Shown here: piece by piece, positions 24,683 through 31,996 of the stretch
How positions within the stretch are numbered: position 1 is the stretch's first letter
Layout of the letters: each line of letters starts with the position of its first letter
Translations under genes and position numbers: made by a program
The notes under the pieces: generated by a model
What the model was told of the DNA's origin: nothing
The model's database searches: none
The model's input: only the letters and a program-made list of their open reading frames with translations
Assembly (NCBI GenBank): GCA_945875845.1
Contig: CAMCMB010000076.1
Span: forward strand, 1 to 35,448
Length of the DNA: 35,448 nucleotides
DNA from: Pirellula staleyi DSM 6068
Lineage (GTDB): Bacteria > Planctomycetota > Planctomycetia > Pirellulales > Pirellulaceae
Direction: 5' to 3'

Positions 24683-25849
24683 ATGAATGACTCTACTGCC
24701 AAAGACGTAGCTATCCCCAAGGTCGCCATCGACTGGTATCGTTCCACACCGTGGTGGCGACTCGCATCGCAATGCATCACGATCTCTTGGCGTTCGACCC
24801 ACATTTTTCTTTGTGCATTGGCACTGGTGTTGACCCATCTTTGGGTCACGGCATCTCACTGGATGTTCGATTCCGCGTCGGAGTCGATTCAATCCTGGAT
24901 CACGTCCAACGATGGAAGCAATCCGATCATGACTCCGTGGAATGTTGGTATGCCCGACACTCCCTTACCCGACACTCCCTTATCGGTATGGCAACACTAT
25001 TTGATTCCGATGTTTCATTGGCTTGCGAACCCGAGCCTCAACGGCGCTGCCGATTGCGTGGCGGCCTACATCGGGATTATTGCGATCTGGTCCTTCGTCG
25101 GCGGATGTTTGTGTCGGCGATCGGTCGTCGAACTTGGGACCCGCATGACGGCGCCTTGGGCGGAGAGTATTCGCTTGGTTCGTAATCGATGGCAATCCAT
25201 CGCCTGGTCGACAACCATGCCCAGCGGTTTGATTTTGTTGATGGCGCTCGGCCCGTTGTTCCTCGGCTGGATTTCAAACATACCGATTATTGGAGTTTGG
25301 CTGGCGGGTTTGCTTTTGATTCCCACACTAATCTTTTCAATTGGAATTGGATGGTGCGCCGCGATCACCATCTTTGGTTTTCCCTTATCGGTTTGTTCCA
25401 TCGTCACCGAAAAGCAAGCGGACGCCTACGATGGAATTTCGCGATCTGCGGCCTATACATTTCAGCGTCCGTTAACGTTAGGTCTGTGCGTCATAGCCGC
25501 CCAATTGCTCAGCATGGTTGGCGGTAGCATTCTCACGCTGGTTTTGACGGCTGGGGCTTCGGTTATCGGGGCGGCATTTGACGTCGGTTCGTTCACGAGC
25601 CTGTCTCAGCTAGGATCCAATTGGTCGCCCATCCTGACGAGCATTGTTCCACTCCTGATAACTGCCTTTGGTTTTAGTTTCTTTTGGACAGCATCTGCAG
25701 CGACCTACTTAGTCCTCCGCCTGGATGTCGATCACGCTGAGTTTGATCTTATCGATATGGACGTAGCGAGCGAACCCAAAGCGCTCCCAGAGTTGCCGAA
25801 AAAGAATGCAACGGAGCCATCTGTTATCGAGGAAAACTCGGCAGAATAA
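24683..25849 (+). CDS. multi-pass membrane protein, function unknown
   Basis: A 388-aa protein with about six to eight hydrophobic helices (roughly 37-58, 123-145, 178-197, 200-235, 265-297, 318-345). The loop EKQADAYDGISRSAAYTFQRP (243-263, here split as EKQADAYDG and ISRSAAYTFQRP) looks like a conserved feature of a planctomycete membrane family but I cannot name a function. A 15-bp duplication at 24953-24982 gives PDTPLPDTPL in the first outer loop. The C-terminus is a charged tail after VLRLDVDHAEFDLIDMD. The ATG at 24683 is followed at once by another at 24687 out of frame; no clear ribosome-binding site is seen. Confidence 0.78.
   Translation: MNDSTAKDVAIPKVAIDWYRSTPWWRLASQCITISWRSTHIFLCALALVLTHLWVTASHWMFDSASESIQSWITSNDGSNPIMTPWNVGMPDTPLPDTPLSVWQHYLIPMFHWLANPSLNGAADCVAAYIGIIAIWSFVGGCLCRRSVVELGTRMTAPWAESIRLVRNRWQSIAWSTTMPSGLILLMALGPLFLGWISNIPIIGVWLAGLLLIPTLIFSIGIGWCAAITIFGFPLSVCSIVTEKQADAYDGISRSAAYTFQRPLTLGLCVIAAQLLSMVGGSILTLVLTAGASVIGAAFDVGSFTSLSQLGSNWSPILTSIVPLLITAFGFSFFWTASAATYLVLRLDVDHAEFDLIDMDVASEPKALPELPKKNATEPSVIEENSAE
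24953..24982. repeat. 15-bp perfect in-frame tandem duplication
   Basis: CCCGACACTCCCTTA occurs twice with no difference, at 24953-24967 and 24968-24982, inside the unknown membrane protein. Confidence 0.9.
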
Positions 25850-25891
25850 AAACCAGCATCGTCGCCGTATTTATTCGGGTACAGTTTCCCA

Positions 25892-25945
25892 CCCTTGGTT
25901 CCGATTGGGCCCTTGGTTCCGATTGGGCCCTTGGTTCCGATTGGG
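25892..25945. repeat. 18-bp perfect tandem repeat, three copies
   Basis: CCCTTGGTTCCGATTGGG is present three times in a row (25892, 25910, 25928). It is intergenic, right after the membrane-protein gene, and runs into the broken copy C of the GCTCCTGCCGA repeat. The 25850-26160 interval holds no gene that I can support. Confidence 0.92.
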
Positions 25946-26058
25946 AGGGTGAGGCCACCGCTCTTAACATCTTTGCAATGGCGAATGCATTGAAAACCAT
26001 TGGGAGAGCGAGGCTCCTGCCGAGCTTAATGCGCCATGGTTCGGCAGGAGGGCTGAAC
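25943..26058. repeat. GCTCCTGCCGA palindromic repeat, copy C, rearranged
   Basis: GGGAGGGTGAGGCC at 25943-25956 matches one stem edge of copy A, then 45 unrelated bases follow, then the hairpin proper at 26002-26051 in the orientation of copy B (GGGAGAGCGAGGCTCCTGCC ... TTCGGCAGGAG). The outer right stem and the arm are missing, replaced by GGCTGAACC. It looks like two partial copies joined. Confidence 0.7.
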
Positions 26059-26160
26059 CATACCAGGGTTGGGGGCGTAGTGCATCCAACCAAATAAGGC
26101 TGAATTGTTGGCCTTTGCCTGATGGAACAGAATCCGAATCCAGGTTAATATTCTGTTGAA

Positions 26161-26892
26161 ATGTCCATGCTTTCTGCCCTCGCACCGATTTTTCAAAAAT
26201 CATCCATGAACGAAACTGTGTTATCTGCCGAAACTGATGAGATTCTTGACTCAACCAGTTTTTCACTTGTTGCGTTGATCGGTTTCTTATTGTCGCTCGT
26301 GGGAATCTTCTCCCTGCAGTACATTCAGGTCCTCCCATTTGCTATCCTTGGCGGGGCCTTAGGGGCCCTCAGTTTGCTCATCGCCAAGCGACATCGTTTT
26401 GGATTCGTTTCGAAAATGTTCGGCTTTTTAGCCGTCGTCATTGGGGCTACCACAGCGTCTACTGGGTATTTCGGGCGGTTGCTTGAGGATAAATATGACC
26501 TGAACCAATCGCAAAAAATTTGCGATCTTTACCTGGATAGTTTATCCAAAGGTGATATGGATCGAGTCCTTTTCCTCGCTGGCATCGATCCCATCCGAGA
26601 CACACAATCCGAAGTAACCGCAGCAAGGGAGGCGGTTTCTCGAATCAGGACCGATGCAATCCATTTGGCAATCAAAAATCGAAAGACCCCCGCGAAGTGG
26701 AAATTCCTAGGACCTGTTGGGGACTTTGCTAGCGCAGGCTCACACAATTACAAGTTGTCCTACCAAGATTTGGCCCTACCCAATCCGCCAACCTACATTC
26801 TGACCACGCGGAAAACGTCTTCTAAACGTGACAGAAAGGCTACATCGATCAATTGGTATGTGGAAAGTCTAATTATTGCCGACGCTCCATAG
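26161..26892 (+). CDS. membrane protein, function unknown
   Basis: A 243-aa protein I do not recognise. Residues about 32-104 contain three hydrophobic segments (FSLVALIGFLLSLVGIFSL, VLPFAILGGALGALSLLIA, MFGFLAVVIGATTASTGYF), similar in layout to DUF4190-like membrane regions. The rest is a soluble domain with KICDLYLDSLSKGDMDRVLFLAGI, reminiscent of small SnoaL-like/NTF2-like C-terminal domains, but this is only a resemblance. An alternative ATG lies at 26206. The folK start is 10 bases after the stop. Confidence 0.68.
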   Translation: MSMLSALAPIFQKSSMNETVLSAETDEILDSTSFSLVALIGFLLSLVGIFSLQYIQVLPFAILGGALGALSLLIAKRHRFGFVSKMFGFLAVVIGATTASTGYFGRLLEDKYDLNQSQKICDLYLDSLSKGDMDRVLFLAGIDPIRDTQSEVTAAREAVSRIRTDAIHLAIKNRKTPAKWKFLGPVGDFASAGSHNYKLSYQDLALPNPPTYILTTRKTSSKRDRKATSINWYVESLIIADAP

Positions 26893-26902
26893 AAAATGTT
26901 GG

Positions 26903-27826
26903 ATGGCTGAAACCTTAATTAGTCTGGGAGCAAACCTTGGCAACGTGCGTGAGTCTATGGCCGCTGCCAAACGACTGCTTGGCGATGCGTTTGGTTCGGC
27001 AAATTTGCAGTTCAGTCACCTCTATCGAACCCCTCCCGTAGGAGGGCCTGCCGGGCAAGGTGATTTCCTAAACGCAGTTGCGTCCATCGACACCGATCGG
27101 TCGGTATGGGAAGTCTGGGAGACCATCAAGCAAGTCGAAACGGATCTCGGCCGCCAAAGGCAATTTCGGTGGGAAGCACGCCGGATTGATATCGATTTGC
27201 TGCTCCATGGCCAGCAGCGTATTTGGACTCCACATCTCAAAGTTCCACATCCTCGCATGTGTATGCGCACGTTCGTTCTCAAGCCAGCCGACGAGATCGT
27301 TCCTGATTGGATCGACCCCGTCACCCGTTGGACCATACATGAATTGAACGCTCACCTGGAAAGTTCGCAGTCGGATGATTCGATCATTCGAGTGATTTCC
27401 GACGACCCGACCCGCAGCAAACGCTTGCAAGAGGCGTTTGAGCTGGCGACTCGCAATCATCGAATCCATGTCCGCTGGGACGTCGGCGTTCCAACGCATT
27501 TAACCAATATCTTGGCACCCACAAAGCAATCTGCCGGGACCGAATTGACTCAAGCCCAATTGGCTCAAGACCAATTGGCATACAAACTGACGATCGCTGC
27601 GGTTGCATGTCCGGACCCCATGACCGTTCAATGGGAGGATTTTAGTGCTCCTTGGGCGCGTTGGCTCGACTTGGAGGTTCGAAAAGAGGATTTCGCAGGA
27701 ACGAATCGACATGTGGTCGGCCCTCGCTATCTGATGCCCGCAGATGACATCGAGTGGGCCGTGCATGAGATTATGGCTGCCAATCAGGCAATGCAGTGTT
27801 GGTTGGAACGAAGCGAGCCGTTTTGA
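26903..27826 (+). CDS. folK: 2-amino-4-hydroxy-6-hydroxymethyldihydropteridine pyrophosphokinase, extended
   Basis: FolK transfers diphosphate from ATP to 6-hydroxymethyl-dihydropterin in folate synthesis. The first 150 residues are standard: ISLGANLGN, YRTPPVGGPAGQGDFLNAV, the Mg-binding RRIDIDLLL (93-101, D96 and D98) and VPHPRMCMRTFVLKPADEIVPDW. Another 155 residues follow, almost doubling the usual length, with HIRVHVRWD-like RIHVRWDVGVPTHL, a 15-bp duplication giving TQAQLAQDQLA, and GPRYLMPADDIEWAVHEIMA. I do not recognise this C-terminal domain. I start at the ATG at 26903, after the preceding stop, not the upstream TTG. No folB or folP is adjacent. Confidence 0.92.
   Translation: MAETLISLGANLGNVRESMAAAKRLLGDAFGSANLQFSHLYRTPPVGGPAGQGDFLNAVASIDTDRSVWEVWETIKQVETDLGRQRQFRWEARRIDIDLLLHGQQRIWTPHLKVPHPRMCMRTFVLKPADEIVPDWIDPVTRWTIHELNAHLESSQSDDSIIRVISDDPTRSKRLQEAFELATRNHRIHVRWDVGVPTHLTNILAPTKQSAGTELTQAQLAQDQLAYKLTIAAVACPDPMTVQWEDFSAPWARWLDLEVRKEDFAGTNRHVVGPRYLMPADDIEWAVHEIMAANQAMQCWLERSEPF
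27545..27574. repeat. 15-bp in-frame tandem duplication inside folK
   Basis: TTGACTCAAGCCCAA (27545-27559) is followed by TTGGCTCAAGACCAA (27560-27574), two differences, in the C-terminal extension. Confidence 0.8.
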
Positions 27827-27913
27827 AAGGCCTAGACGTTCGGCTCCCTCGGTGCACCCTACCCTACATGTGTGCACCTGCATGTGTGGATCCTGGGTAC
27901 TCGAAAGTGGCTT

Positions 27914-27953
27914 GGGCGTCTCGCCCATGGAGTCACGAGCGAGCGCGCTCGTG
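27914..27953. terminator. paired hairpins between convergent folK and lgt
   Basis: GGGCG at 27914-27918 pairs with CGCCC at 27922-27926; CACGAGCG at 27934-27941 pairs perfectly with CGCTCGTG at 27946-27953 around AGCG. The second stem contains the lgt stop codon (27933-27935). It looks like a REP-type palindrome sitting at the junction of two convergent genes and could protect or end both transcripts. No T-run follows. Confidence 0.5.
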
Positions 27954-29219
27954 CCACGCAATGTGGAACACGCTGTTGCGACGGGCAATGATCAAGACTC
28001 CAAGAAGGATGGCGGCTAAACTTACCCATTGCGCAATGCTCAATGAAGTTCCAAATTGACCAACTTCGTCGACTCGAATCCACTCCTCCATGATTCGAAG
28101 AACACCGTACCATATCAGTCCCGCTCCGAAAACCAAGCCGGTCTTTTTGACGTTCTCCGCCAACAGGAGCGTCCAGCAACACAGCAACAGCCCACCGATG
28201 GCTGCATAGATTTGGGATGGATGGACCGGCAAAGAGCTTCGCGGAATATCGATCGATGCAACGTCGATGCGGCGACCATCGATTCGTACCGTCGCTTCAA
28301 ACACCGGATGTGCATAGGGCTCGCTCGGAGTCATCCCGTCCACTTGTTTTTCACCCACGAAGGCTAGTCTTTCTCCTGGAACTACGTTATTCGCCGATGC
28401 CCAGCTATTTGGCAGAACTCGCCGTATCGGCTGCGGTTCGGCTGCCGATGGTTCCTTATCTGTAACCATCCCCAGAAGCTTGCCCGACCTCAATTGATCT
28501 ACATATGCCGGCGAGCCTGACGGAAACTCAATCGCAGGAAGTGACTGCTCGCAGATGCCGCCATAGCAGCAGCCATTGAGCAAACAGCCGATCCGCCCAA
28601 ATGCGAGACCGATAAAAAAAGCAGGTGTCACGGAATCTGCGAGCGGCAAAAGGGGAAAACGATGCTTTCGGGCCCAAAGCAAAATCGCGATCAGTCCACC
28701 GATAACACCTCCATAGACCACTAGCCCCCCTTCTGTCACTTTCAAGGATGTCCAGAGCTTCGCTGCAATGGTATCGCCATCCAGCTCGTTCCATTTTTGT
28801 ACAACGTAAAACAATCTCGCTCCCACAAGTCCAGCCACAACCGCCCAGGTCGCGAGCGAGAAGAAAGCTTCTTGCGAAACCCCCACTTGCTTGCAGCGAA
28901 CCAGAGCGATCGAAACCGCACTTAAAACCCCCAGCATTAACATGACGCCGTACCCCCGAACAGGCAAGCCAACAATCCAACCCGATGCAGTTCCATCAGG
29001 AATACGGGTTTCAATTTGGGGGAGTAAAAACGCGATCACACACGCCGCCACAAGCCATACCACGCCTTGTTCTTCAAGCAACGTCCACATCGATTGCTTT
29101 TTGCTCGCAAACCATAAAAATCCAATCGCGACAGCGATCCATACGCCGAGAACCCAACCAACACCGAGTACGGGAATCCCAAGCAATTCGTGGGGTAAGT
29201 AGAAGAGTGTTTGTCGCAC
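27933..29219 (-). CDS. lgt: prolipoprotein diacylglyceryl transferase with large insertion
   Basis: Lgt moves diacylglycerol from phosphatidylglycerol to the lipobox Cys of prelipoproteins at the inner membrane. Seven or so helices are visible with the family signature in the form GRIGCLLNGCCYG (208-220), VYGGVIGG (168-175) and VHPSQIYAAIGG. At 428 aa it is long because of about 100 residues (225-330) between the signature and HPSQIY; part of this (RRVLPNSWASANNVVPGERL, then AFVGEKQVDG) reads like a PDZ domain. Start is a GTG that shares one base with the panC stop (TAGTG). The last residues (AWHERARS) are coded within a palindromic repeat. Confidence 0.93.
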   Translation of the reverse strand: MRQTLFYLPHELLGIPVLGVGWVLGVWIAVAIGFLWFASKKQSMWTLLEEQGVVWLVAACVIAFLLPQIETRIPDGTASGWIVGLPVRGYGVMLMLGVLSAVSIALVRCKQVGVSQEAFFSLATWAVVAGLVGARLFYVVQKWNELDGDTIAAKLWTSLKVTEGGLVVYGGVIGGLIAILLWARKHRFPLLPLADSVTPAFFIGLAFGRIGCLLNGCCYGGICEQSLPAIEFPSGSPAYVDQLRSGKLLGMVTDKEPSAAEPQPIRRVLPNSWASANNVVPGERLAFVGEKQVDGMTPSEPYAHPVFEATVRIDGRRIDVASIDIPRSSLPVHPSQIYAAIGGLLLCCWTLLLAENVKKTGLVFGAGLIWYGVLRIMEEWIRVDEVGQFGTSLSIAQWVSLAAILLGVLIIARRNSVFHIAWHERARS

Positions 29220-30094
29220 TAGTTTGAACCCTCGTTGTTTCGTTGGATGGGTGGCAGCAAAGTCATGTTGTCGATGAGCCGAGTACCACCAACTTTGGCT
29301 GCAATGAGTGCGACAGCGCTCTCGCTGATCTGCATCATGGGTTCAAGTGTGTCGGGATGAACAATTGTTGCGTAATCGATGGAATCAACTTGAGCAGCTA
29401 GCAGTTCCGAATGCATCGCTGCCTCCAATTCGGCAACCGTGTGTATGCCCGCATTCAAGCTGCTCTGTGCCTTACAAAGGGCTCGCCACAACCCAAGTGC
29501 CCTCGGTCGATCTCGGTCCGAAAGGTAACGATTTCGGCTACTCATCGCAAGTCCATCGGCTTCACGTACGGTGGGGCACGCTTCGATCCGAATCGGAACA
29601 TTCAAGTCGTCCACCATCGAGCGAATCACCGCAACTTGTTGGTAATCTTTTCGCCCAAAGTAAGCGATGTGCGCGGGTATCAACTGAAACAACTTAAGAA
29701 CGATCGTTGCGACACCACGGAAGTGCCCTGGTCGCAATTCTCCCTCCCACCGAGCTGAAACGCTTGGCGCTTCAACGTAGGTCGAATGTTCTTTGCGATA
29801 AATTCGGTCCGATGCCGGAACGAAAACGAAATCGCATTCGGCCAATCGCAGCGAAGCGATATCGGATTCAAGCGTCCGAGGATACTTGGAAAGGTCTTCG
29901 TTCGGGCCAAATTGCATTGGGTTGACGAAGATCGTGGCAACAGCCACATCGCAATCTTGCTTGGCACGACGAACGAGCGACAAATGGCCTTCATGAAGTG
30001 CACCCATGGTGGGCACAAGTCCAATCCGCTTGGAATCGCAACGGACGAAGTCGAGCTGTGTGTAGATTTCGTTTAGGTCGTGTATGACTTTCAT
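29219..30094 (-). CDS. panC: pantothenate synthetase
   Basis: PanC joins pantoate and beta-alanine, using ATP, to give pantothenate for CoA. All landmarks are present: the HIGH-like MGALHEGH (30-37), FVNPMQFGPNEDLSKYPRT, RPGHFRGV (121-128), YFGRKDYQQ (145-153) and the KMSKS-like MSSRNRYLS (184-192). Length (291 aa) is normal. It starts 3 bases after the purQ stop and overlaps lgt by one base, so purQ-panC-lgt are probably one transcript. No obvious ribosome-binding site precedes its ATG, consistent with coupling to purQ. Confidence 0.97.
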   Translation of the reverse strand: MKVIHDLNEIYTQLDFVRCDSKRIGLVPTMGALHEGHLSLVRRAKQDCDVAVATIFVNPMQFGPNEDLSKYPRTLESDIASLRLAECDFVFVPASDRIYRKEHSTYVEAPSVSARWEGELRPGHFRGVATIVLKLFQLIPAHIAYFGRKDYQQVAVIRSMVDDLNVPIRIEACPTVREADGLAMSSRNRYLSDRDRPRALGLWRALCKAQSSLNAGIHTVAELEAAMHSELLAAQVDSIDYATIVHPDTLEPMMQISESAVALIAAKVGGTRLIDNMTLLPPIQRNNEGSN

Positions 30095-30097
30095 ACG

Positions 30098-30883
30098 TTA
30101 ACCAAAGTACGCGACAGCATTTTCAAAAACCTTCAAGCCTTCACCATGCTCAGGTTGTGTTTCCCGACGCGTCCACTGAGGATGATTCGTCGCAAACAAG
30201 TGTCGCTCTGGATGTGGCATCAATCCGAAAATTCGCCCGGTGGAGTCGCAGATTCCAGCTACGTTTCCTTGAGCTCCGTTTGGATTATGGGGAAACGCCA
30301 ATGGGGCTACACCCGTATTGCCGTTGGGCTCGCAATAGCGAAGCACCACTTGCTTGTGGTCCATGAGCCCTTTCTCCGAATCGGAGTCACGAAACAGGAA
30401 TCGGCCCTCGGCATGGGCCATGGGCAAGTACATGGTTTCGATACCGCGCAAGAATACGCAGTTGTCTGTTTCCGGCTTGAGATGCACCCACCGATCTTCG
30501 AATCGTCCCTGGCGGTTCCAAGCTAACGTTGCAGGCGGAGCATTCGCAGGCGTATCAAAAAAGATCCCCAACCGCATCATGATCTGAAATCCATTGCAGA
30601 TCCCCAAAACCAGCCGATCTTGCTGGCGAAAGGCCTCCAATGTCTCACTCAAAAACGTTTTCAGTTGAGCTGCAAATATACGTCCGGCCGCAATGTCGTC
30701 GCCGTAGCTAAAACCACCGGGAAAACAGAGGATTTGAAATGTCGAAGCGAGGGCTGGATGTTCGATCAACTGGTTGACGTGCAAGCGTACCGCTTCTGCT
30801 CCAGCCAATTCAAACGCATACGCCGTTTCAACATCGCAATTTGTGCCAGGAGCTCGCAAGACAAGCACTCTCGGTTTTGGCAT
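30098..30883 (-). CDS. purQ: phosphoribosylformylglycinamidine synthase, glutaminase subunit
   Basis: PurQ supplies ammonia from glutamine to PurL in the fourth step of purine synthesis. Glutaminase residues are visible: Cys96 in LGICNGFQIM and His224/Glu226 in MPHPERH; FPGGFSYGDDIAAG near residue 54 is the usual start of the domain. At 261 aa it is a little longer than short PurQ (about 225), in the range of the PurQ form that pairs with PurL and PurS. AAGGA lies 9 bases before the ATG. purL and purS are not in the window. Confidence 0.96.
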   Translation of the reverse strand: MPKPRVLVLRAPGTNCDVETAYAFELAGAEAVRLHVNQLIEHPALASTFQILCFPGGFSYGDDIAAGRIFAAQLKTFLSETLEAFRQQDRLVLGICNGFQIMMRLGIFFDTPANAPPATLAWNRQGRFEDRWVHLKPETDNCVFLRGIETMYLPMAHAEGRFLFRDSDSEKGLMDHKQVVLRYCEPNGNTGVAPLAFPHNPNGAQGNVAGICDSTGRIFGLMPHPERHLFATNHPQWTRRETQPEHGEGLKVFENAVAYFG

Positions 30884-30934
30884 CCTGTATTTTCCTTATT
30901 GGCCATCGTTGGGTATCAAATTCATGCGTCGACA

Positions 30935-31126
30935 ACCCGAAGCGTGACGGCTTGTTGCTTTGGTGAAGTCGTTATTGGTTAAGGGCGGTATTGGTTAAGG
31001 GCGGTATTGGTTAAGGGCGGTATTGGTTAAGGGCGGTATGACGGACTTCCAAGTCCGTCAATGGGGAACTCGACGGACTTGGAAGTCCGTCGTACCATGA
31101 AAGCAACAAGCCCTTACGTATCGGGT
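30935..31126. mobile_element. MITE-like palindromic element, copy 2, internally expanded
   Basis: Inverted ends of 27 bases (30935-30961 and 31100-31126) match at 23 positions, including a perfect 13-base core GGCTTGTTGCTTT. The interior has four tandem copies of a 16-bp unit (30973-31036) where copy 1 at 177-292 has one, then the same ACGGACTTCCAAGTCCGT palindromes. The length difference between the two cores (164 versus 116) equals three 16-bp units. It lies upstream of purQ and downstream of the TauE/SafE gene; the 30884-31228 interval has no gene. Confidence 0.82.
30973..31036. repeat. 16-bp perfect tandem repeat, four copies
   Basis: TATTGGTTAAGGGCGG is repeated exactly four times (starts 30973, 30989, 31005, 31021). 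The lack of differences points to recent slippage expansion inside the palindromic element. Confidence 0.93.
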
Positions 31127-31228
31127 GATGATTGGGCGTTTTCAGTCTTCCGCTCGCCTGCCACTACAAATTTACCCCCAACGGGTCGTTTTTGGCAGGG
31201 GCCAATTCCCTTTCAAGTCCGGCATACA

Positions 31229-31996
31229 CTACAAAAAGAGCATCCTTAGGGCTGCGCCCCCTGTAAAAATCAAAATAAGGCTATCGAACAGCTTTTGAGG
31301 AATGCGCCGCACAACCATGTTGCCGATCCACAGTCCCAGCGCAATGAGAGGCAACAAGGCCGCATTGAGAGCAAGCGTATCGAGTCGAATGAGCCCGAGA
31401 CTCCAACTAAACGGAAGCTTGGAAATGTTCAGAAGCAAAAAGAACCAAGCTGCAGTTCCAACGAATTCCAATTTCGGCAAACCGATTGCAAGTAGGTACA
31501 GGCCAAATACAGGTCCTGCAGCGTTGGCCAACATGGTCGTGAGCCCAACCAGGATTCCCATGCTCCATGCAAACCATCGGGCATGAGGCACGTCTGCTAA
31601 CCATTCCTCTTTCCAGATTCGAATGATCTGCAAGACCGTTAAGCCGAGGATGATAGTCCCAATCAACGGACGGTAGTACTTTTCGTCGAGCCTAAACATA
31701 AGCAACCAACCAGCGACGACTCCAATCATGGCAGGGCCGAACATGCGTCGGACATACGTCCAATTCGCGTGCTTGCCATAGACCGTCATCGCGAAAATAT
31801 CCCCGGCGATCAACATGGGCAAAACGATTCCCGTCGACTCGCGCGCACCAAAAACGTACGCAAAGAGGATGACGTGAACCATGCTCACACCCGAGAATCC
31901 ACTCTTGGTCACTCCAATTCCAAACGCGGCAATGGCGAGCAAGAACCATCCGAAAGAGCTTTCGGGCACGAGGTAGCTTTCCGGAAAAAGGGTCAA
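31229..31996 (-). CDS. TauE/SafE-family membrane permease
   Basis: About 255 aa with eight hydrophobic helices, of the TauE/SafE (DUF81) family of sulfite, sulfoacetate or other organic anion exporters. Visible repeats of the family are FGIGVTKSGFSGVSMVHVIL in the first half and GILVGLTTMLANAAGPVFGL in the second. A frame stays open to 32176, deep in rdgB, but those residues are antisense-like noise. The most likely start is the TTG at 31996, which overlaps the rdgB stop (TTGA); no ATG exists before the first helix. The substrate cannot be told from sequence, and no sulfur genes are near. Confidence 0.82.
   Translation of the reverse strand: MTLFPESYLVPESSFGWFLLAIAAFGIGVTKSGFSGVSMVHVILFAYVFGARESTGIVLPMLIAGDIFAMTVYGKHANWTYVRRMFGPAMIGVVAGWLLMFRLDEKYYRPLIGTIILGLTVLQIIRIWKEEWLADVPHARWFAWSMGILVGLTTMLANAAGPVFGLYLLAIGLPKLEFVGTAAWFFLLLNISKLPFSWSLGLIRLDTLALNAALLPLIALGLWIGNMVVRRIPQKLFDSLILIFTGGAALRMLFL

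Noticed and set aside
30973-31036. CRISPR-like array
   Set aside because: The repeats are adjacent with no spacers and only 16 bp long; no cas genes are present. The 90-bp and 18-bp repeats likewise have no spacers.
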